Assembly: GCF_011751765.2 (NCBI RefSeq)
Contig: NZ_CP061169.1
Coordinates: forward strand, 3,100,001-3,164,000
DNA length: 64,000 nucleotides
From: Paramicrobacterium chengjingii
GTDB lineage: Bacteria > Actinomycetota > Actinomycetes > Actinomycetales > Microbacteriaceae
Direction of reading: 5' to 3'
The position numbers and the translations under genes were made by a program. Positions 7,660-15,039 of this stretch are shown one piece after another. The notes beneath the pieces were generated by a model. It was not told where the DNA came from and did no database searches. It saw only the letters and a program-made list of their open reading frames with translations. Position 1 is the first letter of the stretch, and the number at the start of each line of letters is the position of its first letter.

Positions 7660-9201
7660 TCAGCGGTTAGTTTGGGAGTAATCGTATGCGCGATAAATCC
7701 CATCCACGGGCGGAGTCCACTTCAATGATTTCGATGATGCGAAGGCGTTCTTGATCTGCCAGAGGGAAATGTTGGAGACGTTCTCAGTGTTCCACTCCCA
7801 AATCTTCTGATATACCGCAATACGCTCGTCGCCGGACGCTGCTTGCTGATCAAGGTAGAGCTTCGCAGTGACAGGGCTCCGAGCGTAATCCTCGGGTCCT
7901 CCTGCGAGAAGTTGACTGACCACGACATCGCCATCCATGCTCGACGGAGACCAGAAGTTCAAGTACAACCCGGCAACCTGGTGATTTGCGATCGTCAAAC
8001 TCTGGCTCTCCTGCTCCGCTCCAACGAGTTTGATATTCAGTCCGACTGCTTCAAGGTCACTCGCGATCGCCTGGGCGACAAGTGGGTCCGTGGGGTCGCC
8101 CCCGCTGCTTGCATATTGAAATGAGATCTGCTCGCCGTCATAACCGGATTCTTCGATCAGTTTCTTGGCGGCGCCCCGATCGTAGGTCGGCACAGGGTAG
8201 TCCTCGATGTAACCGGTGACGCCCTTGGCGACGGGCTGCCCTGTTTGCGTGCCATACCCGTCGAGAAGCTCCGTGATGATCTGCTCCCGATTGATGGCGA
8301 TTGGTAAAGCTTGGCGCAGCTTGAGGTTCTGTAGGGCTCCTGCTGTTGTGTTCACTCCGAGCAATGCCACTTTGTTCGAGACTGCGTCAATCACCGTGGC
8401 CGAGTTGCTGCTCTCGACTACCGGCACCTGACTTGCTGGAATCAGTGCGGTGTCAAGCGTTCCAGATTCAACCCCCGTGGTGCGCGCATCGGCAGCACCG
8501 ACGAACTTGAACGTTACCTTGTCGAGCTGGGCCGGCTCACCCCAATAGTCGTCGTAGCGCTCCACCGTGTAGTCGACACCATGGTTCCATGACTCGAACT
8601 TGAATGGTCCCGTACCGATCGGATCCTCGGCGAATTGATCACCCTTCTCTTCATACGATTTCTCAGGAACGATCCCAATTGTTGCCACCTGGCTGAGCCA
8701 TGCAGCGAACGGGTTCTTCAACGTGAAGCGCACCACGTTGTCGCCCTCCGCTTCCACAGAATCGACCATCGCAATGGCGACCTTGTTCGTTGAGGTGTCG
8801 GTTGCGAGGATCTTCTCGTACGTGTACACAATGTCCGAGATCTCAAGCGCCGTACCGTCGTGGAATGCGACACCATCTCGAATCGTGAACTCCCAGACAT
8901 CCTGAGTGTCGTTCGATGTCCATGATTCTGCCAGTCCAGGCGAGATAGACCCGTCCCCCTCCAGTCGCGTGAGCCCGTCGAAAACCGCATAGTAAATGTT
9001 CCAAGCGCTGAGGCTCCTCGTCATGATCGGGTCGACGTTTGAGGGCTCGGAGGGCATGGCGAGAACCGCAGACCCGCCGGAGGCACCGTCACCGCCCGCG
9101 TTAACGGCGTTCCCCATGCATCCCGTAAGCAGCATCGCACTAGCGGCAACAATTGCCCCGAACCCTACAATCCGCTTGCGTATCGGTGTCTTCATTGACA
9201 T
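7660..9201 (-). CDS. Extracellular solute-binding lipoprotein, family 5 (Opp/Dpp type)
   Basis: The protein has 513 residues. A lipoprotein signal (MSMKTPIRKRIVGFGAIVAA, then LLTGC) gives a membrane-anchored lipid-modified Cys at about residue 28. The SBP_bac_5 body includes LEGDGSISPGLAESW, FTIRDGVAFHDGTAL and KLRQALPIAINREQI, all typical of peptide/nickel/glycoside-binding members. I chose the MSMK start because a GAGAGGA ribosome site lies 10 bp upstream; the longer ORF has no signal peptide. The promoter region carries two perfect TGGTATACCA boxes. The ligand (peptide, opine, oligosaccharide or other) cannot be assigned. Confidence 0.9.
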   Translation of the reverse strand: MSMKTPIRKRIVGFGAIVAASAMLLTGCMGNAVNAGGDGASGGSAVLAMPSEPSNVDPIMTRSLSAWNIYYAVFDGLTRLEGDGSISPGLAESWTSNDTQDVWEFTIRDGVAFHDGTALEISDIVYTYEKILATDTSTNKVAIAMVDSVEAEGDNVVRFTLKNPFAAWLSQVATIGIVPEKSYEEKGDQFAEDPIGTGPFKFESWNHGVDYTVERYDDYWGEPAQLDKVTFKFVGAADARTTGVESGTLDTALIPASQVPVVESSNSATVIDAVSNKVALLGVNTTAGALQNLKLRQALPIAINREQIITELLDGYGTQTGQPVAKGVTGYIEDYPVPTYDRGAAKKLIEESGYDGEQISFQYASSGGDPTDPLVAQAIASDLEAVGLNIKLVGAEQESQSLTIANHQVAGLYLNFWSPSSMDGDVVVSQLLAGGPEDYARSPVTAKLYLDQQAASGDERIAVYQKIWEWNTENVSNISLWQIKNAFASSKSLKWTPPVDGIYRAYDYSQTNR

Positions 9202-9267
9202 TTGAGGCGCATCCTCTCGTGTTGCACGGCTTTTCACCGCGCTGTGTCTGGAGTCTGGAGACTTGGG

Positions 9268-9303
9268 TGGTATACCAAACTCATTCTTGATTCTGGTATA
9301 CCA
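9268..9303. promoter_or_regulatory. Two perfect TGGTATACCA operator boxes upstream of the ABC operon
   Basis: The 10-bp palindrome TGGTATACCA is present at 9268-9277 and again at 9294-9303. The 26-bp start-to-start spacing is about 2.5 helical turns. They lie 67-103 bp upstream of the binding-protein start. The form fits the GTNNNAC-type sites known for FCD GntR proteins, and the encoded GntR is the last gene of this operon. Confidence 0.65.
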
Positions 9304-9353
9304 TCCGATGAAAGTCAACCATGGGCTGTCATGTTTCGATTACACTGTCGACA

Positions 9354-10382
9354 TCAGCCGACCTGAATGAAGGTGCCCATCTGCGGTTTGTCTGGAACCT
9401 CAACCTCGACGACGTCGTGGGAATCGAGGTCGAGAATGGCAATGCCGTCCCACGGCCCCCTGCTTGTCGAGCCCCCTGTGAGAACAGCTTTGGGGCGGCC
9501 GTCGGGGGCATCCAACCACTCAACGGGATTCTCGTGCCCCTTCTTGAGGGGAACAATGACCTCTTGGCCAGTGTCAAGCGTCCGGATCGTCAGGCTTGGC
9601 CCAAGAGTCGCGCCACCAATGGCACCGACTCCGACAACGAGCAACCGACCATCGGCCGTCAGGCATGTCCCGTGCTGATGAGAGTCCGCCTCCATGGGCT
9701 CGGTGCGGTACTGTCGCGTATTCGGCGAGTACACCGCTAGCCCCTTCCCCTGATACGGGAAATAGAGAGTGCCATCATCGGCAACTGCTGCGTAGTGCGG
9801 TTTGAAGTGCGACATGAGACCGCCTTCGGTGCCGAACGGTGCAATCTCGGTGCGCGTTACTTGGTGTTCCGGAATGCTAATCGTATGGAGCGTGAAAGAG
9901 TCGTGATCGATGGTGTACACCTCGTGACCTGAGGGAGAGATCTGTACATCAAACGGGCGCAGACCGATCTCGAAGGAATCTGTCATCACCCCAGTAGCGA
10001 CATCGAAGCGCTCGACGGAAGAGTTCTTCCCTTCACGGGTCACCGCGACGTAGACGGAGGTTCCGTCTGGCGTGACCACAACACCCGTACCCCCCGGCCG
10101 ATACTCTCCGTACTCGACGCCTGACGGCTGATCCTGGTAAGGAACGAGAGCTAGGCGCTCCCGCGTATGCATGTCGACGACGGCGAGGCCCTCAGCAGTA
10201 CTGACGTATATTCGTGCGGTGTCCTCGTGCGATGTTAGGGCCCAGGGCGCGCGCCCGACGATCGTCTCCGAGATAACTGGATTGGACGTATTCGCCAGGT
10301 CGACAAATGCGATTTTATTTCCGTGGCTCTCGGTGACGACAAATACGTTTCCGCGACCGCGGCCTTCGACACTTCTAACCAT
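9354..10382 (-). CDS. YncE-like beta-propeller protein
   Basis: The protein has 342 residues and shows repeating blade-like units (NVFVVTESHGNKIAFVDL, ARIYVSTAEGLAVVDMHTRE, TSVYVAVTREGKNSSVERFD, HEVYTIDHDSFTLHTISIPE). These are typical of seven-bladed YncE/YVTN or lactonase-type propellers. No signal peptide is visible, so it is probably cytoplasmic unless exported by another route. The start MVRSVEGR was chosen for its AAAGGAAG ribosome site. It lies in the same direction as, and upstream of, the Opp-type ABC operon and has its own TGGTCTACCA box 48 bp upstream. Its role may be to bind or hydrolyse the imported compound, for example as a lactonase-like enzyme; this is inference. Confidence 0.75.
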   Translation of the reverse strand: MVRSVEGRGRGNVFVVTESHGNKIAFVDLANTSNPVISETIVGRAPWALTSHEDTARIYVSTAEGLAVVDMHTRERLALVPYQDQPSGVEYGEYRPGGTGVVVTPDGTSVYVAVTREGKNSSVERFDVATGVMTDSFEIGLRPFDVQISPSGHEVYTIDHDSFTLHTISIPEHQVTRTEIAPFGTEGGLMSHFKPHYAAVADDGTLYFPYQGKGLAVYSPNTRQYRTEPMEADSHQHGTCLTADGRLLVVGVGAIGGATLGPSLTIRTLDTGQEVIVPLKKGHENPVEWLDAPDGRPKAVLTGGSTSRGPWDGIAILDLDSHDVVEVEVPDKPQMGTFIQVG

Positions 10383-10429
10383 GACAGAACTTCCTTTCTC
10401 GAGATTCAGCGACCACACTCACCGGCGAG

Positions 10430-10439
10430 TGGTCTACCA
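10430..10439. promoter_or_regulatory. Variant TGGTCTACCA box upstream of the propeller gene
   Basis: One mismatch from the TGGTATACCA boxes found ahead of the ABC operon and the ankyrin gene. It lies in the 73-bp gap between the ankyrin and propeller genes, where a promoter for the propeller gene would sit. Confidence 0.45.
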
Positions 10440-10455
10440 AATTGCAATAGATTCT

Positions 10456-11094
10456 CTATTGCTCCAACGCAAGAGCAGCGGCATCGATCAGGTCAACGAC
10501 CTCCGTTAAGCCTCTTCGCTCAGCAAGTTCGCGAGGAGTCACACCCCATTCGTCAGTCAGCCCAGGGTCTGCGCCGTGGCCGAGCAGCAGATGCACGACC
10601 TCCTGGTAAGTTGGCCCGCCGTCACCAAGGATGATCGCCTCGATCAATGCGGTCCAGCCCAATGTGTTCGTCAGGTTCACGTTAATATCAGTCGACTCGA
10701 GCAAATACTCGACGACGTCCACGTGCCCCTTTTCTGCCGCAGGAGTCAGCCCGTTGCCGCCGAAACGGGTCAGCCGGTTAAGGTCCGCGCCCGCTTCAAC
10801 GGTCAGACGAACGAGCCCAAGATTGTTTGAGATGCATCCAGTGAGAAACGGGTTGAGACACGTTTCGTCCTGCAAATCAATATCGGCGCCCGCTTCGATA
10901 AAGTACCGGACAGCATGAAGCTGCCCCTCTTTCGCAGCACGCAACACTGGAGTCTCGCGCCGTCGATTGCGAGCGTCAATGTCGACCCCAGCTGATAGCA
11001 GGCTGCGGATGCTGTCGATGTCTCCAGAACCTGCCGCGCTGAACAGAGCAGACAAGGTGTCGTGGATGGGGTGATCCCCTTTGGCTGCGTTCAT
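10456..11094 (-). CDS. Ankyrin-repeat protein
   Basis: The protein has 212 residues, built almost entirely of ankyrin repeats of about 33 residues: SIRSLLSAGVDIDARNRRRE, TPVLRAAKEGQLHAVRYFIE, LTPAAEKGHVDVVEYLLES, TALIEAI...VHLLLGHGADPGLTDEWG and TPRELAERRGLTEVVDLI. There is no signal peptide, membrane segment or catalytic domain, so it is probably a cytoplasmic protein-binding module. It precedes the beta-propeller gene and the Opp-type transporter, with a double TGGTATACCA-like operator about 90-120 bp upstream. A role in controlling or scaffolding that pathway is inference from position alone. Confidence 0.8.
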   Translation of the reverse strand: MNAAKGDHPIHDTLSALFSAAGSGDIDSIRSLLSAGVDIDARNRRRETPVLRAAKEGQLHAVRYFIEAGADIDLQDETCLNPFLTGCISNNLGLVRLTVEAGADLNRLTRFGGNGLTPAAEKGHVDVVEYLLESTDINVNLTNTLGWTALIEAIILGDGGPTYQEVVHLLLGHGADPGLTDEWGVTPRELAERRGLTEVVDLIDAAALALEQ

Positions 11095-11182
11095 GACCGT
11101 CCGGTTCTGTCGTGTGAAATGTCATCGTGCGCGGAATCACGTCGCGACTCACTCATGTCAAGCGGTCAACTGCATCATTCTC

Positions 11183-11217
11183 CGCAGATGGTATGCCATT
11201 ACGGTATACCATCTGCG
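11183..11217. promoter_or_regulatory. Inverted repeat holding two TGGTATACCA-like boxes upstream of the ankyrin gene
   Basis: CGCAGATGGTAT (11183-11194) and ATACCATCTGCG (11206-11217) form perfect 12-bp arms. Inside are TGGTATGCCA (11189) and CGGTATACCA (11202), each one mismatch from the box in front of the transporter operon. This is a probable high-affinity site for the same GntR/FCD regulator. Confidence 0.6.
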
Positions 11218-11293
11218 TACGGTTGCAAAGTCGCTTTCGCTGTACTTCCCGAGAGCGAGGCAGCGTCGCAATGACCAGAACCGAAGATTCGGG

Positions 11294-12535
11294 TCACGGC
11301 ACGATCGGCACCGGCCGCGTCGTCAGATCGTCATTCTTGAACCCGATGATGAAGACGGATGCTGCGAGAGCCGCAGCATAGAACGCGAACATTCCGAGGC
11401 CCATGTTGAAGCCGTTGTCGGTGCCCGCAAGGCCGAGAAGCGGCGCCGACAGAGCAGCGCCAAGCGTGCCCGCCGTGCCGATCAGGGCGGCGGCCATGCC
11501 GGCGCGAGGCGCGTGGTTAAACAGCCCCATCGCCTGGTTGTTCGGGATGATCAGCTGCTGAAACCCGATGCACAGCCACGCGAACGCAGTCACCCCCGGC
11601 AGCCCGAGCCATCCGGCCGACACCATGATCAGCACCGACGAGGTGAGCGCTCCAACCAGCCCGATGATCTGAACTTTGTGCGGCATGAACCTCCGCAGAA
11701 GCAATGGACTGAGCGGGTTCATCATGAGCATCACGACGGCCCCTGCAGCGAGGATCACACCGTACACCTGCTGCGAGACGCCGTACCAGTCTTGCGCCAC
11801 AAAACTGAGCCCTGAAATGTAGCAGAAGCTCGCTGCCATCATCGCCAACTGCGACAGGGCGGCGCCCACGAACATCCGGTCTGAAAACAGGGATGCCGCC
11901 CCGGCGAACACTCGCGAGTCGCGCAGCGGCACGCGGTGCGACCGCGTCTCGGGAAGAAACAGCAGACCGAGCACAACCAACAGCGCAGACATCGCTCCCT
12001 GCGCAATGAAGATGCCATGCCAATCAGTACCAAGCAGAATCAGCGATCCGATGAGCGGCGCGACGATCGGTGCACTCATCGACACCATCATGATCATCGA
12101 GTAGCGAACGGATGCTGCGCGCCCGTGCGAGATGTCGCGCACGATCGCCATGGCTATGCTGGGCGCGGCCGCAGACCCGACGCCCTGCAGGGTGCGGAAC
12201 ACGATGAGCGCCGCAACGTTGCCCGCGAATGCCGACGCAATCGAGAAGACCACGTGGATCGTCAGTCCGATGATGAGCGGAACGCGTCGCCCGCGGGCAT
12301 CCGAAATTGGTCCGAACAGAAGGGACCCGACGCCCATGCCGAGCAACGACCCTGTGAGCGTGATCTGGATCGTCGCCTCGGACGTGGCGAACTCGCGCGT
12401 GATCTCGGGAAGTGCCGGCAGATACATATCAACAGTCATCGGGCCGAGCGCCGCCACGACCCCAAGCAGCACGATGAGTCCGCGGTGACGCGCAGGCTCG
12501 TCGGCTGCCCCGGCGTCTCTTCCGCCCACGTTCAT
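11294..12535 (-). CDS. MFS drug-resistance exporter, Bcr/CflA type
   Basis: The protein has 413 residues and about twelve transmembrane helices. The first-helix/periplasmic motif GPMTVDMYLPALPEI and the loop GSLLFGPISDARGRRVPLI (motif A) identify the DHA1 Bcr/CflA group, which exports bicyclomycin, chloramphenicol, sulfonamides or other small molecules by proton antiport. I chose the MNVGGRD start, preceded directly by AGGGAGAGC. It is divergent from an aldo/keto reductase across about 330 bp. The substrate is unknown. Confidence 0.88.
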   Translation of the reverse strand: MNVGGRDAGAADEPARHRGLIVLLGVVAALGPMTVDMYLPALPEITREFATSEATIQITLTGSLLGMGVGSLLFGPISDARGRRVPLIIGLTIHVVFSIASAFAGNVAALIVFRTLQGVGSAAAPSIAMAIVRDISHGRAASVRYSMIMMVSMSAPIVAPLIGSLILLGTDWHGIFIAQGAMSALLVVLGLLFLPETRSHRVPLRDSRVFAGAASLFSDRMFVGAALSQLAMMAASFCYISGLSFVAQDWYGVSQQVYGVILAAGAVVMLMMNPLSPLLLRRFMPHKVQIIGLVGALTSSVLIMVSAGWLGLPGVTAFAWLCIGFQQLIIPNNQAMGLFNHAPRAGMAAALIGTAGTLGAALSAPLLGLAGTDNGFNMGLGMFAFYAAALAASVFIIGFKNDDLTTRPVPIVP

Positions 12536-12869
12536 GCTCTCCCTGTGGGCTGAGGTCACAATCGTCGCGTCGCAGTGAAGCTCGCGTTTCCGGATGCCGA
12601 CTCCCGCCGCGCGGCGCACAACACGCCCAGCCTACCGCCGCCGGCCCACAGCTTCGTTCAACGATCAGTGGCACAACCCCTCGGGTAATGGCGAAGCATG
12701 CGGGTTTTCGGGCGTCGAGCATGGGCTCGAACCTTATGCCATAGCAATGCCTATGCTGTCGGCTCCTGTCGAGGAATCGCCCAGCCTTCGCGCAAACACG
12801 GGTGTTCGGCTGTTCATCGAACACCCACAGCCAATACGTCAGAGGTCTTTTGATGAACGGAGCCGCACG
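12536..12869. other. Intergenic region between MFS exporter and aldo/keto reductase
   Basis: These 334 bp carry no supported gene. An ORF in frame with the reductase is open here, but its translation is Arg/Pro-rich and unlike the family. The region should contain the two divergent promoters. The only clear structure is an inverted repeat: GGGTGTTCG at 12801-12809 and CGAACACCC at 12819-12827, 43 bp before the reductase start. Confidence 0.5.
12801..12827. promoter_or_regulatory. 9-bp perfect inverted repeat upstream of aldo/keto reductase
   Basis: GGGTGTTCG and CGAACACCC are exact reverse complements separated by 9 bp. This could be an operator for an unlinked regulator or an mRNA hairpin. 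There is no U-tract, so it is not an intrinsic terminator. Confidence 0.4.
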
Positions 12870-13793
12870 ATGACCGAGCCCGCTTCCCCACACCCCGTGA
12901 GCAATATCCCAGGGGGTTCGTTCCCTTTAGGCGGCACGCCGACTGCCCGCATCGGGTACGGCATGAGCCGGATCGCCCTAATGGCCGAAACCGCGGAGAA
13001 TCGGGCGAGCGCCGTGGCACTTCTGCGCACGGCGCGCGAGCTGGGCGTCACCCATTTCGATACGGCGCAGTTCTATGGAGACGATCGCGCAAACCAACTG
13101 CTGCGCGAGAGCTTCGCAGGTGTGCGCGATGACATTGTGATCGCCACAAAGGTGGGCGTAAAACTCGTGTCGGGTGCACCTGTGCCCTTGGAAGCGGCGC
13201 AGAAGCCAGGTGAACTCAGAGTTGCCGTGGAGGAAAACCTGCGCACCTTGGGCACGGATCGAGTTGACATCGTGAACCTGCGACGAATGGACTTCACACC
13301 GGGGCTCGTCGCTGAGGGAAGTCAGATTGTGTCTTTTGAAGATCAGCTCGCTGAGATGGTCTCGCTTCGTGATGAGGGCAAGATTCTCAGCATCGGGCTC
13401 AGTCACGTCACAATTGAACAGCTGCGCACCGCTCTGCCGCTGGGGGTGGCGTGCGTGCAGAACATGTACAGCCTGGTGCGCCGTGACGACGAACCGCTGC
13501 TGAGCCTCTGCGAGAAGCACGGCATCGCCTGGGTACCGTACTTTCCACTCGGAGGTGGATTCGGCACGCTCCCGAAGGTTGCCGACGAGCGCATCGTTGC
13601 TGACGTTGCAGAACGTCTCGGAGCGACACCGTCTCAGGTTGGGCTCGCCTGGCAGCTCGCGCACTCGCCGAACACCATGGTGATTCCTGGAACAAGCAGC
13701 ATCGATCATCTGAATGAGAACGTCGAAGCTGGCGCCGTGCAGCTCGATGCTGGCTCCATTGCCGAACTCGACGCACTGGCACAGCCTGCCTGA
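12870..13793 (+). CDS. Aldo/keto reductase
   Basis: The protein has 307 residues and a TIM-barrel AKR pattern: HFDTAQFYG provides Asp64 and Tyr69, and IATKVGV provides Lys94 of the catalytic tetrad. The usual fourth His is not seen at the expected place; the strand reads DIVNLRRMD, as in a subgroup of bacterial AKRs. The NADPH-binding end is seen as VGLAWQLAHSPNTMVIPGTS. The start MTEPASPHP has an ACGGAG ribosome site; the longer ORF is not supported. It is a predicted cytoplasmic NADPH-dependent carbonyl reductase of unknown substrate. Confidence 0.88.
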   Translation: MTEPASPHPVSNIPGGSFPLGGTPTARIGYGMSRIALMAETAENRASAVALLRTARELGVTHFDTAQFYGDDRANQLLRESFAGVRDDIVIATKVGVKLVSGAPVPLEAAQKPGELRVAVEENLRTLGTDRVDIVNLRRMDFTPGLVAEGSQIVSFEDQLAEMVSLRDEGKILSIGLSHVTIEQLRTALPLGVACVQNMYSLVRRDDEPLLSLCEKHGIAWVPYFPLGGGFGTLPKVADERIVADVAERLGATPSQVGLAWQLAHSPNTMVIPGTSSIDHLNENVEAGAVQLDAGSIAELDALAQPA

Positions 13794-13890
13794 CCGATCT
13801 CAGGGCATGGGCCGGTCAATCAAGCGACTGATGTAACACCATCCTCACGAGCGATGCCTCAATCTGTGGGGCGCCGATAGTCTGAGAACC

Positions 13891-14907
13891 ATGTTCCTTC
13901 TGGCTCTCGGCGTCGTCTTCGCAGTGTGTTTTGCTGTGTCGCGCGCGAAGGATCCGCGGCTTCTGCGCAATGGCCCTTTCCTCGTGGCCGCAATCGCGTT
14001 TGGCGGGGCCGGGCTCCTCATGGTCCTCGCCGAGTACAGCATCGTCGCCTCGATCCTGCTGTGGATCCTCGGTCTTGCGATTCCCCTCAGCATCCTGGTA
14101 TTCGGCGTGGGTCTCATTGCCAACGGCATCACGATGCTGCGACGTGAGGGCCGCAGCCTCGGCAACCAGCTTTCGCTCATTGTCGGCGTGCTTGTTCTCG
14201 CGCTTCCTGTGATCTCCGTCATGCTCGTCGTGCAGTTCAGGGTGACGGGGTTCTGGCTCGCCGCACTCATCGGTCTGGCATCGGCGTACGCAAGCGTCGC
14301 GTTCGTATCGTTCGCTCTTTACTCGGTCGTGTACGGGCGAATGCGCCATACGTTCACACCGTCGGCGATTGTCATTCATGGTTCCGGGCTCATCCGCGGA
14401 CGTGTTCCTGCGCTGCTGCGCGGCCGCCTCGATCGTGGGCTCCGGGTGTACGGCGCGGAGCTTGCTCGCGGCAATCACCCGGTGCTCGTGCCGTCTGGCG
14501 GGCAGGGCGATGACGAGCCGCGTCCCGAGGGTGAGGCGATGGCCGATTACCTGCGCGAACAAGGGGTGCCTGAGGCGGATATTCTTCCGGAAACCCAATC
14601 GACAAGCACTCGCGAGAACATCGCACGTTCGATCGAGCTTCTCGACGAAGCCGATCGTCGTGGGCCGATCATGCTCGTGACCAGCGATTACCATGTGCTG
14701 CGTACGGCGTCGCTTGCCCGACGTATGGACGTCGACGCCCAGGTGGTGGGGTCTCGCACTGCGCGCTACTACGTGCCGAGCGCGTTCATTCGTGAGTTCG
14801 TCGCACTGCTTGTCGAGAACCGGGTTGCCACGCTCATCGCCGTCGGCACGTTCGCGGTCTTGCTCGTCGCGATCCTCGTGGGAACGCTGACGTCAGCGCT
14901 CGGCTAG
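13891..14907 (+). CDS. YdcF-like DUF218 membrane protein
   Basis: The protein has 338 residues. Four or five N-terminal transmembrane helices (to about residue 150) precede a DUF218 domain (SAIVIHGSGLIRGRVP, VLVPSGGQGDDEPRPEGEAM, LPETQSTSTRENIARSIELL, MLVTSDYHVLRTASLARR), and a final helix follows. SanA/YdcF-family proteins have a Rossmann-like domain implicated in envelope or cell-wall metabolism; the biochemical activity is unclear. It is a single gene downstream of the aldo/keto reductase, with no regulator nearby. Confidence 0.85.
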   Translation: MFLLALGVVFAVCFAVSRAKDPRLLRNGPFLVAAIAFGGAGLLMVLAEYSIVASILLWILGLAIPLSILVFGVGLIANGITMLRREGRSLGNQLSLIVGVLVLALPVISVMLVVQFRVTGFWLAALIGLASAYASVAFVSFALYSVVYGRMRHTFTPSAIVIHGSGLIRGRVPALLRGRLDRGLRVYGAELARGNHPVLVPSGGQGDDEPRPEGEAMADYLREQGVPEADILPETQSTSTRENIARSIELLDEADRRGPIMLVTSDYHVLRTASLARRMDVDAQVVGSRTARYYVPSAFIREFVALLVENRVATLIAVGTFAVLLVAILVGTLTSALG

Positions 14908-15039
14908 TTGAGCATGTCGTCAATCACGCCTCCTGCGACCGTCCACGGATCACGGAGCGAGACATCTGTGCCACGATCCACCTCCAAGGGTCTGATATCA
15001 ACAATCTCAGAACACGACGGCTATCGCTGGCATCGACGT

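Noticed and set aside
12594..12869. N-terminal extension of the aldo/keto reductase
   Set aside because: Arg/Pro-rich sequence unlike the family, and a good ribosome site precedes the internal ATG at 12870.
13791..13818. Possible terminator hairpin after the aldo/keto reductase (TGACCG...CGGTCA)
   Set aside because: The stem is only 6 bp, the loop is long and there is no T-tract.
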